A DNA stretch of 5,505 nt from Flavobacteriaceae bacterium UBA3078 (GTDB lineage: Bacteria; Bacteroidota; Bacteroidia; Flavobacteriales; Flavobacteriaceae), in contig DFBO01000205.1 in the NCBI GenBank assembly GCA_002366675.1, positions 1-5,505 on the forward strand. The letters are read 5' to 3'. Positions 1 through 5,505 of the stretch are shown here, piece after piece (positions within the stretch are counted from its first letter, which is position 1; the number at the start of each line of letters is the position of its first letter). A program made the position numbers and the translations under genes. The notes below the pieces were generated by a model, which saw only the letters and a program-made list of their open reading frames with translations, had not been told where the DNA came from and did no database searches.

Positions 1-77
1 AATTAATAATAAAATAATTGTTTAACGTGTAAAAAATAATAAGTAAAACAACCCAAACTACCAAAAAAAAGAGCCTA

Positions 78-94
78 TTACGGAAAAACCGTAA
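78..94. repeat. Small perfect inverted repeat (hairpin)
   Basis: TTACGG (78-83) and CCGTAA (89-94) pair perfectly around an AAAAA loop. On the + strand no T-run follows, so it is not a standard terminator for a gene entering from the left. Read on the - strand, the stem is followed seven bases later by a run of eight T (from the A-run at 63-70), so it could weakly terminate leftward transcripts. It could equally be an operator or chance in A/T-rich DNA. Confidence 0.35.
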
Positions 95-166
95 CGGGAA
101 AATGGAAAAAACGTGTTTTTAACATAATTTTAACATTTTGATCTTTTAGCATACTGAGTTCTCACA

Positions 167-174
167 TACATTTG
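167..174 (+). promoter_or_regulatory. Candidate Bacteroidota -7 box
   Basis: TACATTTG matches the Bacteroidota primary sigma factor -7 consensus TAnnTTTG exactly. It lies 29 bases before the ATG at 204, which would give a leader of about 20-25 bases. The nearest upstream TTTG, ending at 140, is about 26 bases away, a little far for the usual -33 spacing, so the -33 half is weak. It would drive the peptide ORF and probably the genes behind it. Confidence 0.4.
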
Positions 175-203
175 AGGTATTAATTAATTAAATCCCTTAA
201 ATT

Positions 204-344
204 ATGAAAACTAAAAAGTATGTAATTGCAATTGCAATTTTCGGTGGCATGTTGTTTACAGCACAAGCAACAAATTTATTTCAAGCAAATGAAGACGCAC
301 CAAAAATTGAAAGAAGAGCTTACCCAATTCCAGCAAACGGATAA
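204..344 (+). CDS. Short secreted peptide, 46 aa, unknown function
   Basis: This ORF encodes 46 residues with a textbook Sec signal peptide: basic start MKTKK, hydrophobic core at residues 6-19, and an AQA cleavage site at residues 20-22. Export would leave a mature peptide of about 24 residues that is acidic in its middle, has an Arg-Arg pair at residues 37-38, and ends in the proline-rich tail YPIPANG. It has no cysteine and no lipobox. The ATG has a typical A/T-rich leader and a good -7 box 29 bases upstream. I have a general impression of similar short MKTKK-type exported proteins in flavobacteria but cannot name a family. Its last 56 bases overlap the start of the membrane protein gene in another frame. 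A role in signalling or at the envelope would be a guess. The main doubt is whether it is translated at all. Confidence 0.6.
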   Translation: MKTKKYVIAIAIFGGMLFTAQATNLFQANEDAPKIERRAYPIPANG

Positions 345-828
345 GAAAAGCCTTATTATAGGGAGTATAGTAGCTACACTTTTAGCTATTACTCCTTATT
401 TATTCTATTTGTATGAAAGTGTTCCAAACACACAAGTTTGGGACACTTTTTTATTTTCATATGATGCTGGTAAATTAGAAAGTGCCAACTATGTCATGTG
501 GCTAATTACTGGAAAGGCAATACCATTAATGTTTTTATTAATCTGGTTCTTTACTTGCAGACATTGGTGGTATCATGTTATTTTAGTACCAATGGCTATG
601 TACATATACCAAATATTTGGAATCTTTTTTAATACATTAAATAATGTTGATGAATCTCAACTTATGTATTTAGTTCCAATAATGGCAATAGTTATTCCAA
701 CAATTTATTTAATTAGAGCTAGAATGTTCGATAAGATAAATACTGCAAATAAAAGTATGGAAGAGCTAGAAGAGGAGTTTAAAATGAAACCAAAAAACGT
801 TTGGGATCAAATAAAACAGTATTTTTAA
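289..828 (+). CDS. Four-helix inner-membrane protein, unknown function
   Basis: I read this as a 179-residue protein. A charged N-terminal stretch (residues 1-20) is followed by four hydrophobic segments at about 21-42, 68-89, 93-115 and 125-143, then a charged, mostly helical C-terminal tail (144-179) rich in Glu and Lys. A notable motif is the Cys-Arg-His-Trp-Trp-Tyr-His run at residues 90-96, between helices 2 and 3. I cannot assign a function. The start at ATG 289 is preferred over an in-frame TTG at 226: the extra 21 residues from 226 are Cys/Gln-rich, do not look like a natural N-terminus, and are simply the peptide ORF read in another frame. The gene stops 62 bases before the alanine-dehydrogenase-like gene and is probably co-transcribed with it. 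Confidence 0.75.
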   Translation: MKTHQKLKEELTQFQQTDKKSLIIGSIVATLLAITPYLFYLYESVPNTQVWDTFLFSYDAGKLESANYVMWLITGKAIPLMFLLIWFFTCRHWWYHVILVPMAMYIYQIFGIFFNTLNNVDESQLMYLVPIMAIVIPTIYLIRARMFDKINTANKSMEELEEEFKMKPKNVWDQIKQYF

Positions 829-890
829 AAACCCTATATTCTTTTAAAAATTTATTCGTAATTTGACTAGAAATTTAATTAGTCTTCTGT

Positions 891-2090
891 ATGTCTAAAT
901 CTTTAACACCTTTTACCAAGCAACAATTACTTCCTCAAGAAGAAACTCTAGAGATTTTAAAACGTAAAGGGAAACTATTTATAGGCATCCCAAAAGAAAC
1001 AGCTTACCAGGAAAAACGGGTTTGTTTAACACCAGATGCAGTTTCTGCACTAGTTAATAATGGACATCGCGTATTACTTGAGTCAGGAGCTGGTAAAGGT
1101 GCACATTTTAGTGATAAAGAATATAGTGAAGCTGGAGCAGAGATTACAAAAGATCCTGCAAAAGTATATTCTTGTCCTATGATTTTAAAAGTAGAACCTC
1201 CTACTCTAGACCAGTTAAAACTAATTAATCCACAAACTATATTAATTTCTGCAGTACAGCTTAAAACTCAAACCAAGAAATATTTTGAAACCTTAGCTTC
1301 TAAACGCATTACTGCATTAGCATTCGAATTTATAAAAGATGACACTGGAGCTTATCCAGCAGTTCGTTCATTAAGCGAAATTGCTGGAACTGCATCTGTT
1401 TTAATTGCATCCGAGCTCTTAAGCAACGTTAACGATGGCAATGGCCTCATGTTTGGTAATATATGTGGTGTTCCTCCATTAGAAGTAGTTATACTTGGAG
1501 CAGGAACGGTTGGTGAATTTGCTGCAAGAAGCGCCATAGGACTTGGTGCAAATGTAAAAGTATTTGATAATTCAATTACCAAACTAAGAACCATACAGGT
1601 TAATTTAGGGAAAACCATTTATACTTCAACCTTACAGCCTAAAAACTTAAGTAAAGCCTTAAAACGATGCGATGTTGTTATTGGTGCAGTAAGAGGAAAA
1701 AATAGGTCTCCAATTTTAGTTACTGAAGACATGGTTACTAACATGAAAAATGGCTCAGTAATTATAGATGTTAGTATTGATATGGGAGGATGTTTTGAAA
1801 CCAGTGAAGTAACAACACATAAAACTCCCACTTTTAAAAAACATGGAGTTATACATTATTGTGTACCAAATATTCCAGCACGATATTCCAGAACAGCCTC
1901 AATATCAATAAGTAATATTTTTACACCTTATCTTTTAAAAATAGGCGAAGATGGTGGCTTAGAAAATTCTTTGCGATTTGATAAAGGTTTAAAAAATGGA
2001 TTGTACTTTTACCACGGAATTTTAACCAACAAATCTGTTGGAGAATGGTTTGATTTAAAACCTAGTGATATTAATTTGCTTATATTCTAA
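891..2090 (+). CDS. ald: Alanine dehydrogenase/PNT-family oxidoreductase, divergent
   Basis: This 399-residue cytoplasmic protein belongs to the alanine dehydrogenase/transhydrogenase alpha-subunit family; classical members convert L-alanine to pyruvate and ammonia with NAD+. The N-terminal domain has the GIPKET motif (32-37), Arg43 in the substrate-Arg position and Lys100 in the ILKVEPP motif. The Rossmann domain shows GAGTVG (203-208) and Asp226 at the end of strand 2, which suits NAD binding. Asp297 in the ID-x-GG motif aligns with the catalytic Asp (Asp270 of the mycobacterial enzyme). The equivalent of catalytic His96 is Gln123 (ISAVQLKTQ), and the usual DQGG is DMGG. There is an extension of about 25 residues before the family's normal start; classical enzymes have about 370 residues. 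Family membership is secure; alanine as substrate is not, so the gene symbol is provisional. The next gene follows after 55 bases. Confidence 0.88.
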   Translation: MSKSLTPFTKQQLLPQEETLEILKRKGKLFIGIPKETAYQEKRVCLTPDAVSALVNNGHRVLLESGAGKGAHFSDKEYSEAGAEITKDPAKVYSCPMILKVEPPTLDQLKLINPQTILISAVQLKTQTKKYFETLASKRITALAFEFIKDDTGAYPAVRSLSEIAGTASVLIASELLSNVNDGNGLMFGNICGVPPLEVVILGAGTVGEFAARSAIGLGANVKVFDNSITKLRTIQVNLGKTIYTSTLQPKNLSKALKRCDVVIGAVRGKNRSPILVTEDMVTNMKNGSVIIDVSIDMGGCFETSEVTTHKTPTFKKHGVIHYCVPNIPARYSRTASISISNIFTPYLLKIGEDGGLENSLRFDKGLKNGLYFYHGILTNKSVGEWFDLKPSDINLLIF

Positions 2091-2145
2091 ATAGGGATTT
2101 TAGTAATCGCTAATTAAAATTTCATATTTAATAAATTAAAACTAC

Positions 2146-2517
2146 ATGAAATTAATTCATAGAATAGGCTATTATTTAGGAGGTTTTTCAATCGGTCTAG
2201 TTTTATTAGCATTTTTTTTAAATGGCAAGAAAGTGTCTTGCGATTATGGACCTGATGCACGTGTCTTAAAAAACATAAATTTAAAACACATTAAATATTC
2301 AGAGAATGTTAATTCCTCTATTTTAAAGAATGAAATCGATTCAATATCAATTAGAGAATTGTTATTGCATGGAGATATTGATTTTAATAAAAGTGATACT
2401 CGAAAAGAACCTTGTAGTATTTATGCGATTGAAGGAGAATTAAATGATAAAGACCTTTATTTATTTGTAGAAAACTGCGATAGTATTGCAACTATACAAA
2501 ATATAAAATGGGAATAA
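2146..2517 (+). CDS. Membrane-anchored DUF4258-type small protein
   Basis: This 123-residue protein has one N-terminal hydrophobic helix (about residues 8-26) with a positively charged cytoplasmic start, so it is probably anchored in the inner membrane with the rest in the periplasm, or is a precursor with an uncleaved signal. Just after the helix is the motif Cys-Asp-Tyr-Gly-Pro-Asp-Ala-Arg-Val (32-40). Further Cys residues are at 90 and 111, the latter in ENCDSIATI near the C-terminus, so a disulfide is possible. From memory, flavobacterial genomes often carry a DUF4258-annotated gene of this kind right after the ald-like gene; I treat that name as likely, not proven. No catalytic motif is evident. 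It is the last gene of the block: its stop codon touches the A-run of the terminator. Confidence 0.75.
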   Translation: MKLIHRIGYYLGGFSIGLVLLAFFLNGKKVSCDYGPDARVLKNINLKHIKYSENVNSSILKNEIDSISIRELLLHGDIDFNKSDTRKEPCSIYAIEGELNDKDLYLFVENCDSIATIQNIKWE

Positions 2518-2551
2518 AAAAAAGCCTGAATTAATTAATTCAGGCTTTTTT
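2518..2551. terminator. Bidirectional rho-independent terminator
   Basis: This is a perfect 34-base palindrome: six A, the stem GCCTGAA (2524-2530), an A/T centre, the opposite stem TTCAGGC (2539-2545), and six T. Because A-runs and T-runs flank both sides, it forms a stem plus U-tract in both directions. It sits between two convergent genes, directly after the stop at 2517 and 16 bases before the end of the - strand gene at 2568, so it should end both transcripts. Confidence 0.93.
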
Positions 2552-2567
2552 GTTTGATTGAATTTCC

Positions 2568-4085
2568 CTAATTCAAAATAATTCGTTTTGTTACCGAACC
2601 ATTATTTTCTGTGATGAATGATAATAAGTATACACCTCCTGGTAAACTAGATAAGTTTAAACTTTTCTCGTTTGAATCCATCTCTTCTGTTCTTATTGTT
2701 CTTCCAAGCACATCATTTACTTGAATCGATTTTACAGCAATACTTTCATTTAGTTTAATATTTACTAAACCATCTCTTGAAGGGTTTGGGTAAACTTTTA
2801 TTTGGCTTTTATTGATGCTTTCGCTTTCAACACTTAAACTGTTGTTTGGTGCTTGTACAATAAAAGTTGGCGCATAATCACCTGTAAAAGTATCATCATA
2901 ATTACTTGCAAACATAACTTTACTACCATCTCTATTAGGAACAGCATGAGCTTCATGACCATAGCCTGTATCATCATTCGTACTATGAATTGTAAATCTC
3001 TCAATGATGTCTGAACCATCTAATTTAATAGCAAATACTTCTTTTGCACCCACAGTGTCAGAAGCACAACAACCTTCACTAATATAAGCCCAACCTGGTC
3101 TTAAATTACTTCGACACGAAATATGTCCTCCCCAAACACCATAACCTTCAGTGTAATGAAATAATGGCGTTACCAATCCATCACTTAAACGAACAGATTT
3201 TAAATAATAATCATTAGCTCTTGTAGTTGGATCGCCGAAAGACACATGAACGTCTTCACCCTCTGCATTAAGACCGAAATCAGAATGTGTCGTGTAATCG
3301 TTTAAATGTCTTTTATTAGTCAAATCTATATCATAAACTTTCGTCCCTTCTTCTAAGCCACTACCATCTGTAACAAATGACGTTATTGCATATTGACCTG
3401 AAGGACTTACAGTAAACCACGAGATATCTCTAGTACCAATAAACTCTGAACCAACAACAACATCATTTTCTATATCATAAACTAAAAGTGTTTGATCCTC
3501 ACCATTTCTTCCAATAACTCCCATATATTTATCATCAAAAGAGGTATTACCTTTTCCATAACCATATTTAATGTATGAGTAGTCACTAAAAGTATGAAGA
3601 GTCTCCCTATCATTAGATGTCACGTCATAACTTACAATGCTATTTCCTGACACACCATACATCAAAACAGGGTTTGAATTAGACCATAATGCAGAACTAG
3701 GGATATTAGCCCAATACAAGAATTCATTTGTCTCACCATCAAGAATGGCTGCAGGGTAACCTGCTAATTTAATTAATGATCCATCAGAATTCCATGGTTG
3801 ATCTAAAGAATAACGATGTCTTAAGTTTTGACCATTTGTACCAAAAGTAGTTGCATCACTAATTCTAATGACTTCATTACCAAATTCATTTGTATTTACC
3901 TCCATATAAGCTGGAGCATCTCCAGTATATGTTTGATAAGACTCATAATTAATTGTAGATAATTGTTCTTGCTCCGGATAATCTTGAGCAGTTAAAGTTA
4001 AACTTGACAAAAGCAGAAAAATATAAAGTAGGCTTTGCGTCTTTCCAATTGTACATAAAATTTTTTCAACATATAAATGTTTCAT
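2568..4085 (-). CDS. Secreted beta-propeller protein with T9SS type A tail
   Basis: This 505-residue protein has an N-terminal signal peptide with an unusually long basic n-region (about residues 1-17), a hydrophobic core (18-32) and likely cleavage near Ala33-Gln34. Residues 40-412 form repeated beta-rich units of the kind 'Ser-x-Asp-Gly-x-hydrophobic' (QPWNSDGSLI 96-105, SPSGQYAIT 227-235, NRDGSKVMFAS 384-394), typical of WD40/TolB-like propellers. Residues 428-505 are a T9SS type A sorting domain: VYPNPSRDG, a central VNDVLGRTI, LPGGVYLL, and a terminal KRIILN. The protein should thus cross the outer membrane and be cell-surface attached or released. Candidate functional residues are His321 and Arg325 (GHISCR), RPGW (329-332), and His377/His380 (HEAH). 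Some polysaccharide lyases use propeller folds with His/Arg/Tyr sites, but I cannot place it in a known family. It is convergent with the upstream block and shares its terminator. Confidence 0.85.
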   Translation of the reverse strand: MKHLYVEKILCTIGKTQSLLYIFLLLSSLTLTAQDYPEQEQLSTINYESYQTYTGDAPAYMEVNTNEFGNEVIRISDATTFGTNGQNLRHRYSLDQPWNSDGSLIKLAGYPAAILDGETNEFLYWANIPSSALWSNSNPVLMYGVSGNSIVSYDVTSNDRETLHTFSDYSYIKYGYGKGNTSFDDKYMGVIGRNGEDQTLLVYDIENDVVVGSEFIGTRDISWFTVSPSGQYAITSFVTDGSGLEEGTKVYDIDLTNKRHLNDYTTHSDFGLNAEGEDVHVSFGDPTTRANDYYLKSVRLSDGLVTPLFHYTEGYGVWGGHISCRSNLRPGWAYISEGCCASDTVGAKEVFAIKLDGSDIIERFTIHSTNDDTGYGHEAHAVPNRDGSKVMFASNYDDTFTGDYAPTFIVQAPNNSLSVESESINKSQIKVYPNPSRDGLVNIKLNESIAVKSIQVNDVLGRTIRTEEMDSNEKSLNLSSLPGGVYLLSFITENNGSVTKRIILN

Positions 4086-4176
4086 AATTAGGGGGTTTTG
4101 CTATTAATCTGATGCTAAACTATTAAAATACATTTCATAAATCATTCAAAAAAATAAAATATTCGACCAAATACAC

Positions 4177-4214
4177 GTTTTTTGTAGTACAAATACTACT
4201 TTTAATGTTTTTTG
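4177..4214. repeat. Inverted repeat flanked by direct GTTTTTTG repeats
   Basis: GTAGTA (4184-4189) and TACTAC (4194-4199) form a perfect inverted repeat around CAAA. The 8-mer GTTTTTTG occurs at 4177-4184 and again at 4207-4214, exactly 30 bases apart and on either side of it. The cluster lies about 90-130 bases upstream of the propeller gene's start, so it could be an operator. No regulator is encoded nearby, and A/T-rich DNA makes chance repeats of this size common. Confidence 0.3.
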
Positions 4215-4338
4215 CGGGAATAAATTGCTTTTAAACGATAATTGTGTCGGTAAAATGCACATAAATGAAAATAATAGTTTATATACGCTTAAAAGAAAGT
4301 TTTGGATTTTTTTAAAATAACAAAGTAATTAACAGGTT

Positions 4339-4419
4339 ATGAACAATATAAATAGAGTCAAACTTATCCTACACTACTTTATGGTGTATTTTAAATTATT
4401 AATTGGTTATTTCATCTAA
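4339..4419 (+). CDS. Doubtful 26-aa hydrophobic ORF
   Basis: An ATG opens 26 codons rich in aromatic and aliphatic residues with a few Lys/Arg near the start (MNNINRVKLIL...), which could form one short membrane helix. There is no family resemblance I recognise, no clear promoter, and short hydrophobic ORFs are expected by chance in such A/T-rich DNA. It might also be a leader or remnant ahead of the glycosyltransferase gene. I list it only so that it is not lost. Confidence 0.12.
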   Translation: MNNINRVKLILHYFMVYFKLLIGYFI

Positions 4420-4521
4420 TTAATTATGGAGAAGTATTATTAGAATAAAAAAATACATATTTTTAGTACCTCAAATAAAGTTATAAATCTATATCTCTTT
4501 ACCTAATTTCTTATTTAAAAA

Positions 4522-5505
4522 TTGAAAAAAACAATTATTTTTGTCTTACCGAGTCTAAATGCAGGTGGCGCTCAACGTGTAGTTAGTACATTAGCTAATA
4601 CATTAATCGAAGAATATAATGTATGTATAATTGTTTCGTATAAATGTAAATCATTTTATAGTATAAATCCTGATGTCAAAATTGAGTTTTGTCAACCTGA
4701 TTATAATTACAATTCAAATCCAAACCCAATTCAATCTATTATAAACAATTTTAGATTAGTAAATCGTATTGTTAAAATATTAAAAAGACACAAGGCAGAT
4801 ATTGCTATTGGTTTTATGCCAGTAACAAATGTTTACACGATAATAGCTACAAAAATTCTAAAAATACCAAACATAATAAGCGAAAGAGCAAATCCAAAAT
4901 ATAACTCCTTTGGAAAAGCATGGACATATATAAGGAAGATTGGTTATAGATATGCCGATTGCTTGGTGGTACAAACCAAGGCGAATAAAGATTATTTTAA
5001 AACTTATGTTAAATCAAATATTGAAATAATAAATAATCCTTTAGATCTCGAATTATTAGAAAAAAGGAATTTACAAACCCCAAAAGAAAACATTGTTTTA
5101 AATGTTGGCAGATTGGCATTTCCAAAAAATCAAGACTTATTAATTCGAGCGTTTTCAAATATTGAAAATACGAATTGGAAATTAATTTTAGTTGGAGATG
5201 GCAAAAATTTTCAAGATTATAAAATATTGATTGACTCATTAAATATGCAAGACAAAATCATTTTAGCTGGCAACATTAAAGATGTCTATACATTTTATAA
5301 TAAGTCTAAAATTTTCGCATTCACATCTCAATTCGAAGGGTTTCCAAACGCGTTAATTGAAGCCATGTTTTATGGTTTGGCTTGTATTTCGACAGATTGT
5401 CCACATGGACCATCAGAAATTATAAAGAACAATTATAATGGTATATTGATACCAGTATCCGACCAAAATTCTTTGGAAGAAAATTTAAGTAAGCTGATGC
5501 AAAAT
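4522..5505 (+). CDS. GT4-family glycosyltransferase, 3' end outside window
   Basis: The reading frame runs open for 328 codons to the window edge. It is a GT-B fold retaining glycosyltransferase that would move a sugar from a nucleotide-sugar donor onto a polysaccharide or lipid-linked glycan precursor at the cytoplasmic face of the inner membrane. The N-domain begins at once with strand 1 and the loop FVLPSLNAGGAQR (7-19); SERANP (120-125) is typical of the AmsD/WabH/PglH-like subgroup. In the C-domain, GRLAFPKNQ (196-204) supplies the phosphate-binding Arg197 and Lys202, VGDG lies at 224-227, and the EX7E motif is Glu272 to Glu280, followed by GPSEI (296-300). Relatives have about 350-370 residues, so roughly 25-40 are missing. 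The start is TTG at 4522: an in-frame TAA at 4516 blocks any earlier start, and the first in-frame ATG would delete about 98 residues. Donor and acceptor cannot be told from sequence. It may begin a surface-polysaccharide cluster. Confidence 0.9.
   Translation, partial: MKKTIIFVLPSLNAGGAQRVVSTLANTLIEEYNVCIIVSYKCKSFYSINPDVKIEFCQPDYNYNSNPNPIQSIINNFRLVNRIVKILKRHKADIAIGFMPVTNVYTIIATKILKIPNIISERANPKYNSFGKAWTYIRKIGYRYADCLVVQTKANKDYFKTYVKSNIEIINNPLDLELLEKRNLQTPKENIVLNVGRLAFPKNQDLLIRAFSNIENTNWKLILVGDGKNFQDYKILIDSLNMQDKIILAGNIKDVYTFYNKSKIFAFTSQFEGFPNALIEAMFYGLACISTDCPHGPSEIIKNNYNGILIPVSDQNSLEENLSKLMQN

Larger units (their letters stand above)
1..203. other. A/T-rich 5' intergenic region
   Basis: I see no coding sequence here on either strand. 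The stretch is A/T-rich and contains the perfect 6-bp inverted repeat at 78-94, a weaker one at 107-120 (AAAAAC/GTTTTT around a 2-base loop), and a probable -7 promoter box at 167-174 just before the peptide ORF. It is probably the upstream regulatory region of the + strand block. The gene on its left lies outside the window. Confidence 0.6.
4086..4521. other. A/T-rich divergent intergenic region
   Basis: These 436 bases separate two divergent genes and should hold both promoters. I see no RNA gene and no convincing coding sequence; the only short ORFs starting at ATG are a 16-residue one at 4265-4315 and a 26-residue one at 4339-4419. An inverted repeat flanked by direct repeats lies at 4177-4214. 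I did not find a clean TTTG plus TAnnTTTG promoter pair for either gene. A CCCCC run lies 7 bases before the propeller gene's start, read on the - strand. Confidence 0.6.

Noticed and set aside
226..288. N-terminal extension of the membrane protein from a TTG codon at 226
   Set aside because: The extra residues are Gln/Cys-rich and are the peptide ORF's signal sequence read in another frame. The ATG at 289 gives a natural charged N-terminus before the first membrane helix.
859..865. TAATTTG as a separate promoter -7 box for the alanine-dehydrogenase-like gene
   Set aside because: It is one base short of TAnnTTTG and has no TTTG at the right distance upstream; co-transcription from the promoter before 204 is simpler.
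1352..1831. Two open frames on the - strand inside the alanine-dehydrogenase-like gene
   Set aside because: They lie fully antisense to a well-supported gene, show no recognisable motifs, and read as shadow translations of it.
2834..3019. Alternative - strand frame inside the propeller gene
   Set aside because: It is a low-complexity Met/Leu/Ile-rich frame within a gene whose own frame carries clear propeller motifs.
4168..4193. Possible - strand promoter for the propeller gene (TTTG inside the inverted repeat, then TGTATTTG)
   Set aside because: The -7 half has one mismatch to TAnnTTTG and the spacing of about 14 bases is too short for a Bacteroidota promoter.
4265..4315. 16-residue ORF in the divergent gap
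   Set aside because: It is too short, has no signal or motif, and such ORFs are common by chance at this base composition.
5009..5239. Open frame on the - strand opposite the glycosyltransferase
   Set aside because: It is antisense to the GRLAFPKNQ and VGDG motif region of a clear GT4 gene; its composition reflects A/T-rich antisense sequence.

Overview
The window looks like a chromosomal segment from a marine-type member of the Flavobacteriaceae (phylum Bacteroidota). The reasons are very low G+C, start codons without Shine-Dalgarno sequences but with A/T-rich leaders, a TAnnTTTG-type -7 promoter box, a secreted protein with a type IX secretion (T9SS) type A sorting tail, and an alanine-dehydrogenase-like gene followed by a small membrane-anchored gene, an arrangement I recall from flavobacteria.

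Layout. Positions 1-203 are non-coding, with a small hairpin at 78-94 and a likely -7 box at 167-174. A co-directional + strand block follows: a 46-residue secreted peptide ORF (204-344); a four-helix membrane protein (289-828) whose start lies inside the peptide ORF in another frame; an alanine dehydrogenase/PNT-family protein (891-2090); and a 123-residue membrane-anchored protein (2146-2517), probably of the DUF4258-type group. The block ends at a near-ideal bidirectional terminator (2518-2551). The same terminator serves the convergent - strand gene (2568-4085), which encodes a secreted beta-propeller protein with a T9SS tail. An A/T-rich 436-base gap (4086-4521) holds an inverted repeat flanked by direct repeats but no convincing gene. 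The last gene (4522 to the window edge, + strand) is a GT4-family glycosyltransferase starting at TTG and lacking its 3' end; it may open a surface-polysaccharide cluster.

How the genes relate. The first four + strand genes are closely spaced and probably co-transcribed, but I see no single pathway joining them. The propeller gene and the glycosyltransferase are independent, divergently oriented units. I found no mobile element, CRISPR array, tRNA or rRNA. The points most worth following are the peptide ORF overlapping the membrane protein, the replaced catalytic histidine in the alanine-dehydrogenase-like protein, the unclassified T9SS propeller with conserved-looking His/Arg motifs, and the TTG-started glycosyltransferase. 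I do not see a clear new multi-gene system.
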